A model generated the notes under the pieces. That model saw nothing but the letters and a program-made list of their open reading frames with translations, did not search any database and was not told the origin of the DNA. Both the position numbers and the translations under genes were made by a program. From positions 37,950 through 101,949 of the forward strand of contig MNCI01030009.1 in the NCBI GenBank assembly GCA_015680685.1: 64,000 nucleotides of DNA, in the 5' to 3' direction. Positions 1 to 10,599 of the stretch are shown here, piece after piece. Position 1 is the stretch's first letter, and each line of letters begins with the position of its first letter. The stretch comes from Gnetum montanum (Eukaryota; Streptophyta; Gnetopsida; Gnetales; Gnetaceae).

Positions 1-110
1 GGATAATACATCATATCCTTCTATCATAACTTATTCCAAAGTTATTACAAATATTCTTGGATTGTTACAAAACTAATAATCATACATAATGTTACAATTA
101 TGTTCTAACA
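1..110 (-). repeat. 3' LTR of G (partial)
   Basis: On the minus strand the LTR begins TGTTAGAACATAATTG directly after a purine tract. A similar but diverged copy ends at 9242, which supports its being a terminal repeat. The rest lies outside the window. Confidence 0.6.
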
Positions 111-122
111 CTTCCCTTCAAG
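111..122 (-). other. Polypurine tract of G
   Basis: The minus strand reads CTTGAAGGGAAG immediately before the LTR start, the expected plus-strand primer position. Confidence 0.55.
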
Positions 123-3100
123 CATTAGTTTCATAATATTATTTTTTGTTTCTAATAAAGTCAATGAATGTAATTGGTAAATTATGAATTGTAGAATACT
201 TCATGGTGGCTAATCATAAAGCATTATATTTCATAAGACTTAATGGAATTACTGCCTTTTACTCAAAACTCACAAAAATAATAAATACATACCATAGATT
301 GAACATAGGAACCACTTTCTTCATTAACTTTAAATGAAAAAAATGTACATTATGGAGTATCAGTTTGTAGGATGGATGGAGTGGAATTCATTTCTATAAC
401 ATGAGATGACTCAAATACAATCAATAGTTCTTCAATTCAGGTAGTATTTTATGATTAGGAAGGACAATAGGAATGGGATCATATGCTAATTCAATAGTGG
501 AAGAAGTATGATATAGTTTACCTTCAAATACATCATAAGAGGAACTCAAGGATGAAGGTTCTTGCAGTTGCCATCTGCTTAAGACTTTGAGTGTTTCCAT
601 TCTATTCATATCTACTAGACTTTTACCTAACAAGCCTTTAGTTCTTCTTCATTATATGAATCTACCATGGAATTTGGAATAAGCATTCTCTCCTTTGCTT
701 CCTGAATAATGACTTGATGTGTCTAATGTTCTAACACTAATTCCTAATTTGTTATGAAAAGCTTCTTGAATTTTTGTTTTAACTTATGAGCTCTTTCCTT
801 TAATTCTTATTTCTTTCAAAACTATTATTCTTTAATCTTTCTAGTTTATTTTAAATTCTTCTTAGTAGTTAGCATTGTTTAACTAGTTCCTTGTTCTAGT
901 AATTGTAATTGATGCATGATATAGATTTTGTATTCTATCATTGTCTAAGAAAACTTTGGAAAATATAATTTAATCTTGTCATATTTACTATTCTGAGTTT
1001 GTAGAATAGGTTTTCATTATTCCTTTTCATTCTCTATTAATGAAAAATTCTTGATGACAACTAAAATATCATCATCATTGTTATTTGTAACTTATCTAAA
1101 TGTTGCATAATGGATCATAGATTCAACATAAAGATACACTGCAACTCTCACAAGTTCATGTTCATTAAATATGTTCTTTTGCCTAGAGTCCAACCAATAC
1201 TGTACTTCCTTCTTAATTACAACATCTACATCCTTGCTTTAGTCTTCAATTAGTTGTTCATAAAATTTCTTATTATTATTTGATTAATATTAATAAGGAA
1301 TTTATATGTATGATAAATAATTATGTGATCCTAACAACTTGTTGATATTGGTTATCATTACATCAACATACACCCTAAGACTTTGAGATGCTTTAATGAT
1401 ATTAACCAATTACCAATGTCTATCTAAAGAATTCATATCTTGAATTGAAATGGTTGTGTATGAATTAATGTCCATAATATTAGAGTAATGAGAATAAGTA
1501 ATAAATAGAAACTTCTCACTTAGAACCTTCTCAATTTTTGATGTAGATTTTTATATAATGGATATATTCCTTGATTTCTTTGTAGTATTTTCATCTTTAG
1601 AAGTAACCATCAGGGCTCATTTAATCAATCTTTGTGTTGATACCCTAATGTTGGTATTGATGGATTCCTGTTCAATTTGTTTTTTATGATCACAATTACC
1701 ATTTCTTTACACATCATCTAATTCCTATTGGTCAAGTTTATGACCTCACTTTTGCCTAAGGAACAAGGATGACTACATAGGTATGTAACTAAATAGGGAC
1801 ACCATTGCAAAATATTTTTGCTAATAATGTGAGAAGGTTTCCAAAAATCAATTTAATACTTATTTCATCTTTCATCTTCATAAGTGAATGATAAAAATTG
1901 TGTACTAAAATTATTGCCCATGTGCATTTTAGATCCTAAACTTGATTATAATACAAAATTTTGATGGTAACCCATTGAACCATGGTATGATGATCGATAT
2001 AATCTATCCATGCATTATAAACTTTACATATGGAATGAATAGGTTCTCCTAGCAAGTTTATATTTACCTAGGGTTGGGACTTACAATAAACTAAGACTTG
2101 ATTAAATTGAAATGAAAAAGCTATGATCTCACAATTCATAGAGCAAGTATTCATGAATCAAAAATAGACATTGTTATCATTAGCAATGATGCAAGAGATT
2201 TCTTTAGAAATTGATAAATGAGGAGACTTACCCTGATAGAATATTTCTATTACCCTGTCAAAATATGTATGAAACATCTTATTCATTTGTTCATTTGTCA
2301 TCAATTTTGATAGAAAAAGCTCAAATTGTGCATATCCACCCAAGCTGATTAGCTTTAATTTATTAAATACCTTGGGTTAATATTTCTCTTCTAGGAAATT
2401 TGAATTATAAATGATTATGTGCTTCAAATCAAGATTTCAAAAACCATGACATATAACTGGAATGACAAAAATATTCTTTCTTGCTAGGACTACATTATAA
2501 TTGATAATCTTTTCTAGATTCATCTTGTTCTCAAAATTGGATGCTTAAAGATTGGTATGAATAAATTTCATAAGACTTATGAATGATAATTTTTAGAGAA
2601 GTATGAAGAAAATCCTTTCTCTAGAAATGCTCAAGTCCTTATTATGAAATTATGCCTAATTCTTACTTCTCAATTGCAAATTTGAGAATTTTGACCCTTG
2701 TTCATCATATTTATGATCACTCATATAATAAATAGATAAATTAATTCTTATGGTAGTGATCATTTGTGGCACCCAAACATTGATTCGAAAATATCCCCTT
2801 TATTTGTTTGTTATTACATAGCATGATCTTACAATGTTTTAAGTTAAGTCTTATGATAACTTAGCTTATTTTCTCATACATTATGAGGGATGAATTTGGC
2901 ATCATGAAATCTAAGGTAATAGGGTATAGAGTAATTAGCCCTTTGATGGTTAGGTTATTTGGGTTTGTTCTTGCATCTTTGGTTTCAATCGTATAATCTT
3001 TTCACTTGTCCCTTGTTGTCATTACCTTGTCTCTAGTGATCCATGCATCCTCTTCTAGTATCTTGTATATTTTTTGAATGTCATATTAATTCATCTAACT

Positions 3101-3524
3101 TATCTTCCATTCATAGAATTATGTAGATAGTATACTCCATATGATGTTCAAGAAGTGGATAATGTTGAGCATCATTCTTTTGATTTTCTAATATCATAGG
3201 AGACATCAATATTCTTTCTAGGGTTATCTTTAGAAGCTTCATCTACTCACAAAATTGCTGCATAATTTTATTTTACTCTTTTGCTACACTTTAATCTTCT
3301 TGCATTCTTATGTTCATTAGTTTGTCAACTGACATTTATTCCTTACACCTCTACCTCTATATATAGCTTCTAATTGATTCATTATTTCATATAACTATCT
3401 TAAATTATTATCCTTTATTTACAAATAGTTGTGATCTCTTGACACCTCACTTCATTTTTATTTTTAGCATTCATGTTCTATTTTCTTCATTATTACTTCT
3501 CTTTACAACCAAGTTGGAAGCTTT

Positions 3525-3537
3525 TGCTTTGATACCA
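3525..3537 (-). other. Primer binding site of G (initiator-Met type)
   Basis: The minus strand reads TGGTATCAAAGCA, one change from the common plant TGGTATCAGAGC site, directly beside the LTR end. Confidence 0.7.
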
Positions 3538-3944
3538 TGTAAAATTTCATATGTTTTCCTCTAGGATAAATTTAATTATGTTAAGTTCAATTTGGCTATG
3601 AGACAACTTAACATGTAACTAGTTAATTAGGTAATCCATCAATATATCTCTCATAATAGCATTCTATACATTCTATAGTTATTATTGATAACTTTTGATT
3701 TTATTACAAAACTCTTCTTTGTAACATGCCTTTCTTATTCTTCATAGTTACATCCTTACAATGTCTCCCTTTTCCTATTTCTCATGACAAGTCTAATGAG
3801 AATTTTGTTGATTAGTTAGTCTTATGTAGGCTAGGCCTTCTTGGGTTTCTCAAAGATCCACAACTTGACTTGTTATGGACTACTACCTTAAATGTAGCAT
3901 GTTACTTCTTCATAGTCACCTACTACAATTTCATCATAACCTTT
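3538..3944 (-). repeat. 5' LTR remnant of G
   Basis: The sequence begins TG on the plus strand right after the primer site, as an LTR end should. Its far end cannot be matched to the partial LTR at 1-110 and is probably cut off by element E at 3945. Confidence 0.4.
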
Positions 3945-4519
3945 TGTGTAATGTCCCTATTCCCAAATGATGCCACTACATAATGAAGATGGTGCCTCTT
4001 CATAACAAGTGTTATCATTATTGTAACAAGACCTACAAGGGCATGTTGTAATTAAGATATGAAAGGGTGCATTGTAATAAAAGGTGTGTCTCTCAAGGTG
4101 ACCTTTGGGGGTTTAACCTAAGGCACTTATACTCAGGCTTAGAGCTCGTGCTAGCATGGAGTTGTAGAGCTGGTGAAGGTGAGTGATGGATGCTAGTGGA
4201 GTAGGACAAGAAGTGGACTAGCCATTCCTTCTGGCTAGTTATAGGCCTAACCATGGTGGAAATTCTAGGTTTCCTCTAAGGGATCGATGATGAAGAAAGA
4301 AAACCGCAAGGAACACTCTCAAAACATGATTCAAATACACTATTCCACATCAATAAAGCATTCTTTTCTTTCTTGTTCTATGTTTCCTTGTTATTTTCAT
4401 TATACATAATGTTGAATGTTACATATATTTGACATTTGGTATATTGCTTTCATTGTGCATAATGTCTAATATAACATATATTTGATGTTTACCATGAAAT
4501 TCAAAAATGGGATGTCACA
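3945..4519 (+). repeat. 5' LTR of element E
   Basis: It begins TGTGTAATGTCCC and ends GGGATGTCACA, followed at once by an initiator-Met-like primer site. The part from about 4000 to 4440 aligns by eye with 28110-28536 and 60571-60992 (shared stretches around GCATGGAG, CATGGTGGAA, TTTCCTCTAAG). This gives the element plus orientation. TG/CA ends and the CATCCC-like start recall chromovirus LTRs. Confidence 0.7.
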
Positions 4520-4521
4520 AT

Positions 4522-4534
4522 TGGTATTGAAGCA
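4522..4534 (+). other. Primer binding site of E
   Basis: TGGTATTGAAGCA follows the LTR end after 2 bases and resembles the TGGTATCAGAGCA initiator-Met site. Confidence 0.7.
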
Positions 4535-5690
4535 AACCATGATCCAAGGACCATACAAAACCATGGGCTGACTACAACCTAATGTTGAACCATAGAGCCA
4601 CAACCTAGGAAGAATTGTGGACCATCACCATTTGCACCACATGTCCAAGATGATCTATGTAAACCAGAAGATATCATTCCATTGATTTCATGAATAATGG
4701 ATCAATTATCTAAAAAAGATAGATTCCACTAACCCACAAAATTATTTCATGAATATCATTATCATGCCTTATTAAGATTCATCACGTTGGTAAGACAATG
4801 ATACATTGATCTAAGTAAATCTTATCCATCTTGTAGTGATGTTGGAAATATAAATAGATTAAAGAAATTATTAAATTTCTCTTGAAAGGTTAGTGACCAT
4901 GACTTGAGTTGATCTTGTCTTCTTAGAACTCATCATCCTAAACACCTAACCTTTGTATCTTGGCATTATTCATCTCACCTAAGATCTATGCACTAACAAA
5001 TTTAAGGGATTCAATTTAGTCATAAGATTATCTCATTTCTATTTAACCAATAAGGGTTATTACTATAAGACTTGTAAGAAAACCAATACTCAGATAGTGA
5101 TGTTGTCATTATCTTCTCCTTATTACCTCATTAGGGTATAATCATGATATGAGAAGGTATAACCATCATAGTTGTTAAATTATAAGGTATAAATATTATA
5201 TTCTTATCCTAGGGTTGGTACATCATTTATAATCAAATCCAAGTAATCTAGAAGATCTCAAGTAACCCATACGTTAGCCTAGTAATGTTAGTTCAACAAA
5301 TAGGTTATTTTGGTCCTCTTAATTCCTAAAATTCCAACTTTGTTTTTTGAATCCTAATACTATGTCCAATGCATTGTACTACTCAAGATGATTCCAATGG
5401 TACAAATTTTTTCTCGATTGGGCTTATGGTTTGAGAGATGTCACTATTTTAAGTTTCTTGTTATGAAAGCATTAAAATAATATTAAATTATTGTCAAAAA
5501 ATTCAAAATTTTAGGGTCAAGAATCAAACATAGAATTTCCATTTATCCAAACTGAACCCTCACCCTATCATTAGCCAAACCACCATGTCAACTTCCAAGG
5601 CAAGGTAGAATCAAATCCCAACCTCATAATGATTTTATTCAATATATATATATATAACATATTTAAAAAATAAAAAGAACTTAAAATTCT
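4535..5690. other. Interior of E, no readable coding
   Basis: Over 1 kb that should hold gag has no sustained frame on either strand. There is a short (TA)n run near 5644-5656. No domain was recognised. Confidence 0.4.
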
Positions 5691-5695
5691 GAAGG

Positions 5696-5923
5696 ATTGC
5701 AATGGCTTGTAAGGGCCATGCTGCTATGCAGCCCTGTAAAGGTTTGCACTAGCCCATAAGCACTACACCAACCTACAAGGTCGCGTAGCCCTACATAGGG
5801 CCACACTAGCCTACAAGGTTGTGTAGCCCTACATAGGGCCACACTAGCCTACAATGCCATGAAACATTGCATAGGAACACCCTAGATTACAGGGCCACAT
5901 AACCTCGTATACGGTCACACTCT
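5696..5923. repeat. 38-bp tandem repeat, about six units
   Basis: Units start near 5696, 5734, 5772, 5810, 5848 and 5886. Those at 5772 and 5810 are nearly identical (CCTACAAGG...GCCCTACATAGGGCC...ACACTAG); the outer ones are diverged. Each good unit contains the near-palindrome CCCTACATAGGG. The array is more GC-rich than its surroundings. Confidence 0.75.
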
Positions 5924-6219
5924 ACTATTTCTGCATAGCCCTTCTCCACCATCACCATCATCAGTTGTGCCTATCACCTACCATGAAACATCATTATGCC
6001 ATCTTGCCTTGCCACGTGTAGCCCTAGCAAACCCTTGTTTACCACCGCATGGAAAAGAAATGCTCATCTATGAAATTTACTACATTTCTCACCATTGACA
6101 TGTAGGCTATTTTTATTGCCACCTATGTTGTCGTTGCTAGTACCATTACCTGTGTTGCTACCACTGTTGTGACCTCCATCACCATTAAAAAATCTATCAT
6201 AACTTTTAATCATCCATGG

Positions 6220-6447
6220 TCCTTGTGGACATCCCTGGTGCCAGAAATCACTACTCACTCTGATGCTTGGTGGAGAACACTAGCATAAAAAAATCATTAT
6301 CCCCTTTAATGCTTTGTGGACACCACCAGCGAAGGGAATCTCTGCCTCCTCTAATGCTCCATAGACACTGTTGGTGCTAGAAATTGCTACCCTTTCCAGC
6401 ACCCCATGGACATTGCTGACACTAAAAATCGTCATCCTCTCTGGTGT
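6220..6447. repeat. 45-bp degenerate tandem repeat, about five units
   Basis: A period of 44-46 bases is marked by repeated (T/C)GTGGACA or ATGGACA blocks at about 6225, 6311, 6358 and 6406. A period of 15 codons would fit a repetitive coding region, but stops interrupt both strands. The minus frame at 6064-6258 is Gly/Asn-rich and covers only the edge of the array. Confidence 0.55.
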
Positions 6448-6837
6448 CACTATAGAAAACCCTCACACTGCATGTAATGCACAACAAGTTCATGTTAAGG
6501 CCATTATGCAGCATCATAGCTAGCGCTACCTAGGCCTTGAAAATGGTCATGCAAGAGCTACCCCCATAATGTTGAACATCATCACTGCCACTCTTCTCAC
6601 AATCATTGTAGCCACCACTCTTCTCATGTGCCCTACCTGCTACACCCATGCCTTGTGATCACTGTCATCATCCTTGCTCTTGCCATTGTTCCTACCCCTA
6701 CCCAGTAATGGAAAAAATTTTTGTCAACTAATAAAAAATTCAAATTTCTATTAGAAGAATATTAATTTAAAATTAGAAATGTAAAAAATAATTTTTAAGA
6801 AAGGAATTTGACATAATGGTAACAAGTAAGACAAAAG
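6448..6837. other. Unassigned spacer in E
   Basis: Moderately GC-rich to about 6710, then AT-rich. No coding frame or known repeat was recognised. Confidence 0.3.
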
Positions 6838-6912
6838 TTTTGGAATTAAGTGCTCTTGTCTTGGAGTAGTACGGGGATGGGTGACCTCTTGGGAAGTCTT
6901 ATTTTTGCACCA
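6838..6912 (+). pseudogene. 5S rRNA-derived relic, 3' two-thirds
   Basis: The stretch GGAATTAAG...CTTG...GGAGTAGTAC, then GGATGGGTGACCTC, TTGGGAAGTC and TTGCACC, follows the order and spacing of plant 5S rRNA from the internal promoter A-box region to the 3' end. The first 40 or so positions are not convincingly present. It is flanked by retroelement DNA and is not in a tandem array, so it is not a functional 5S locus. It may be a dispersed 5S pseudogene or the 5S-like part of a Cassandra-type terminal-repeat element; flanking LTR ends and a primer site were not found. Confidence 0.75.
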
Positions 6913-7557
6913 AAGGTTCTATACTTAGAAGCCATAACTTTTGATTTTGAAAGCCTTTTTTGATGAATGAAGAGTCATTTCGTACAAATTTTAACCTTTT
7001 GGATACAATGGTGAAGTTAGATCTACTCCATAGAACCCCAAAAATTATTTTTCATCCCTTGCCCAACATAGTTCCTTAAGATCATCAAAAGCTTAATTTT
7101 TCAATAAATCAAGCATACGATGTTCTTTTCTAACATATGAATAATCATTTCCTACATTTTTCACCTTTTTGAACTCAATGGTGATGTTAGATTTATCATT
7201 TGAGCATCCAAAAAGTTGATGATATAGGTTGAGCCTTAGGAATCCATAACATAAGATTAGCTAATTATGCCTACTAATTTAATTGTCAAAACTTATAAAT
7301 TTAACCTATTAAACCATTTTTGGCCTTAAGATGAATTGCTAAACCTATATAAATAGATAATCTTGGCTTCCTAAATCTCTAGTTTATCATTAGTTACATT
7401 GCTAAAGCTAGTGTCTTAAGGGGGATAGAAATATCGTTAAGAATTAGATAATATAGTTAAATATTATCAAAATTAATTAATCAGTTGACAAATTAGTTGA
7501 TGAACAAAAATTATTGAGAAGATGTATGTCAATTTGTCTTGCAATAAAATCATATAG
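6913..7557. other. AT-rich spacer
   Basis: No sustained frame. The phrase around TTTTGAA...AATGGTGA(A/T)GTTAGAT occurs twice, near 6990-7025 and 7170-7195, about 175 bases apart, hinting at a diverged duplication. Confidence 0.3.
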
Positions 7558-8722
7558 TTGAATGACATGGAGAGTCATAAACCCATTCCAACAAGATGTA
7601 TGATACCCATAAAGAATAATGGACTAGAAGAGAATCCAAGAATAATAATGAAAGCTGCAACATACAATGTGCTTGCAAGATCCATAGCAAGTGAGAAACA
7701 ACATCCACTATGTCCACCATGGACCTTGGATTGGCATGAATATCAATACCCATGTATTTTAGCAAAGTTACAAAATTTGAATGTTGATGTATTATGCCTA
7801 AAAGAAGTCTTGCCATGGGAATTCTTATACCAATTCCAACCAAACTTGGGAAAGATGAGATACAAAGGTATTTATATGGAAAAAGGTTTTTGTGAAAGTT
7901 CCTCTTTTGAAAGATACAAATTAGCCTATTGCAAAAATCACAACATGGATGGCTGCAAAATCTTTTATAAAGAAGCCACGTTTGAATTAGTGCAAATATT
8001 TGAATGGAATTTAGAAGATATGATTTTTAAAATTCCAAAACTTTAAACCATGGAAAAGAAAGAATAGTCAAGACTCTAGAAAAGCCACATAACTTTGGCA
8101 TTGATTCTAAACATTGAGTTATCAAAAAGATATATATGTATAGTTAACACACATTTAATTGCCAAATTAACATGTTAAGATATTAGATTATGCCAAGGAG
8201 CGTACTTGATTAAGTAAATAGAGGAAAGTTTGAAGAATAAGTTATTCCTAAGACATATTGATCCAATGAAAATTTCTCTTTATGGAGACTTCAATTTGAA
8301 AGTTGGAAGTAGCATTTATTAATTCTTAAAATATGAATGTGTAAAAGAATCCTTGGAAGATGAACCTAATTTGAAGAAGATGTTTCCATCAATTTAGCAT
8401 CAAATTCCATTAGCTAGTGCATATTCTACTTACTTTAAATCTTTAATAGATAAATCAGATCTTAAAATTTAGGAACAAATGATGTTGATGAATAGTACTC
8501 ATCAAGAATCATAGTTTTCCAATTACTTTGCTATGATTAATGAGGATGAGTCAACAACATGCTTCATGGAAACCTTAGATTATATTTGGTATGATGTCTA
8601 ATTCTTCCAAGTTACCAAGTTACTAGAGTTAATTTCTAAGGAAGTGGAGAAGAAGTAAGATCAATCCTTACCATCCAAAATAATACCATCGAATCATATA
8701 CCACTTATGATAGAATTACAAC
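7558..8722 (+). pseudogene. CCR4-like deadenylase (EEP nuclease) pseudogene, copy 1
   Basis: The first 162 codons (7558-8046) are open and match the catalytic domain of CCR4-type poly(A) exonucleases: YNVLA (residues 36-40), CPPW (52-55), CLKEV with the catalytic Glu at 83, and DGCKIFYK (131-138). After a stop at 8044 the family order continues with stops: NTH near 8146, GDFN at 8284-8295, HQIPL(A)SAYS near 8398-8430, LDYIWY near 8575 and SNH near 8689. So the whole domain is present end to end. The family normally removes poly(A) tails from mRNA in the CCR4-NOT complex. No intron-sized gap breaks the motifs and the N-terminal leucine-rich part is absent, which suggests a cDNA-derived fragment. 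It lies inside element E in the same direction. The long open start may be chance or a recent capture. A parallel, more decayed copy lies at 26831-27440. Confidence 0.85.
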
Positions 8723-8739
8723 TATTTCCATCAATTCAC

Positions 8740-9242
8740 TAATGGATCACTTTTGAATCTTCTTGTTCAATTTAGAAAACTAGATACATCTTCATTTCTT
8801 TTTATTAAAAATTACTTTCTTAACCTTTTAGCTCTTGGATTATCATTACAAATCTATGGATTGCAATGACTCCTCTTGATCTTTTATCCTTCTTGCTACT
8901 AACTACATCTCTTATTTTGGATACATGACTTGGATTTCTTATGCTTCTTATTCTAATTATCTTCTGTACAATGGTTCATCCTATATCTACTTTTATGATT
9001 CATCATTTCTTTTCCATATTATCGTTTTCTTCTTATTATATATTTATTATCACTTTTTCTTCTTATTTTCCTTTTCATCTTCGTAACGTTATCTTGGCCG
9101 CTTATGTTCCATGGATTTAGCAATAACAATTTTCATGATACATCACATCCTTTTCTTATGACTTTTTTTAAAGTGATTACAAACATCCTTTTATTATTAT
9201 GAAACTAATGATAGTATATCAAGCTACAATTATATTCTAACA
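8740..9242 (-). repeat. Probable LTR fragment related to G
   Basis: The last 110 bases (about 9130-9242) align with 1-110, ending in the same TTCTAACA. The left limit is uncertain, and the first 350 bases are AT-rich and unmatched in this window. Confidence 0.45.
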
Positions 9243-9603
9243 ACTGACATCCCAAGTAAGAGAGCTTATCACATGACTCCATATTATGGGAAGGAATTTT
9301 ACAAGCAAGAAAGTGAATTACTCTCTAAAGGCTTTATTAAGGAATTCATTTCCCCTTGTGTCATTCTAGTTATCCTTGTTCCTAAGAAGGATATAGGTAA
9401 GATGATAATGTGCATATATTCTAAGATTGTGACAAGTACAAGTTTCCTATTGCTAGAATGAATGACATTCATGATGTACATGTTAATGTTGAAATTTTCT
9501 CTATGATTGATTTAAAGACTAGATATTATCAAATTTGTATTAGGTTACAAAATGAATTGAAAACACTCTTTAAAAAAATGGATGATTTATATGAATGATT
9601 AGT
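9243..9603 (+). pseudogene. Ty3/gypsy reverse transcriptase fragment
   Basis: With one frameshift near 9440, the plus strand reads the N-terminal part of a Ty3/gypsy RT: YHMTP, a LLSKGFIKEFISP block, VPKKD, then (second frame) KFPIARMNDI and FSMIDLKTRYYQI. It stops where the LTR of element A begins. It is probably the pol of element E; the rest is not found on the other side of A. Confidence 0.8.
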
Positions 9604-10490
9604 TGATGAGTAGCAAGGTACCCCCACACCCAACCATATGAATCATAAAACATTCATGCATGATCTAGTCAAATTTCGTGGACTTTATAGTTTCCAGTGC
9701 ACTAGTCTTCTTTGAGTAGACCTTTCCCTAAGGTCATTTGTTGTCTTCCTGATTATACTTGTGAAGTATAGACATATGGTTAAGTGAAATCGAGCCATAT
9801 GATTTTTATCATTTTATATGCTATGTTCTTCGGTGCTTTGAAAACAGAGATAAACTAATTTAATAATTAATCTAAATTAACTAACTAAATAATCTCGAAC
9901 TAATCCTAACATAAGCATCAAGCCTCACTTTTCATACATGTCTTGAACCCACATATCCACTTTTGGGTTATGAAGTGCTATGCTATTGGGCATACCAAGC
10001 AATAACACTACTGGGATTACCAAGCATAGACATGTTACATTTGAAGTGGTTGTACTTATGTAATTGATCTATCTAGCTCATCTCAGTTAATTACCTCATT
10101 AGCTTAGTTACTGAAAAAAATTAAATAAATAATTGAAAACATTAAGTGCATGGATAAATATCTAAACTATCCAAAATGTTGCAAGGTTTATCAAGAAGCT
10201 TGTCTTTATTGCCACACACATTGTCATGCTTAGGTACAATAGTGCTTGAATAAAGATTTGTACACTCAATGAGTCCTACTATGGGCACTCGAGAGAAATA
10301 TTCTAACTTTCAAATGTAAAAATTGTAAGAGTTTATATACTATTTAATCTAATTCCATAAATGTGGGTGGTGAGCACATATTTATAGCCCAAGACAAACC
10401 CTTGTGTCGATGGAACAAACTATGTTGATAGGGCCTCGTCGATGGGGCCTAGTCGACAAGGCCTTATTGATGCAACAAACTATGTTGACA
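9604..10490 (-). repeat. 3' LTR of A
   Basis: It starts TGATGAGTAGCAAGGTACCCC on the plus strand and aligns with 21966-22780 along its length. A TATA box (TATAAATA on the minus strand, 10386-10379) sits only about 105 bases from the U3 end, so U3 is very short. Between them lies a cluster of GATNGGGCC/GTCGA motifs. No clear polypurine tract adjoins it. Confidence 0.85.
10379..10386 (-). promoter_or_regulatory. LTR TATA box of A
   Basis: Minus strand TATAAATA, preceded upstream by the GC-rich motif cluster. In the other LTR the matching site is degraded (near 22659-22666). Confidence 0.6.
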
Positions 10491-10599
10491 TGGCTCAATT
10501 GATGTGAAAACCATATTTCATCATACTACCATGATTGAATGAAAATTCATCCTTGAGTTCTTTACAAAATTGGGAAGGTATGAGATTATTCACTGACTT

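Larger units (their letters stand above)
1..3944 (-). mobile_element. Element G: decayed LTR retroelement, antisense
   Basis: On the minus strand the order is LTR remnant (3944-3538), initiator-Met-like primer site (3537-3525), a degenerate interior, a purine tract (122-111) and the start of the 3' LTR (110-1, cut by the window edge). The interior has no long frame. Near 3400 a minus frame shows a short Arg/Gly-rich stretch of the kind seen in gag. I could not place the superfamily: the LTR start (TGTTAGAAC) and primer type would suit Ty1/copia, but no protease, integrase or RT motif is readable. It could equally be a non-autonomous derivative. Confidence 0.6.

Noticed and set aside
421-633. 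70-codon minus frame in element G
   Set aside because: No motif of any retroelement domain or cellular family; it is short and in decayed DNA.
5696-5923. Possible CRISPR array
   Set aside because: Units are head-to-tail without unique spacers and the setting is plant retroelement DNA.
7550-7843. 97-codon minus frame opposite the CCR4-like domain
   Set aside because: It is the antisense shadow of a clearly recognisable domain on the plus strand.
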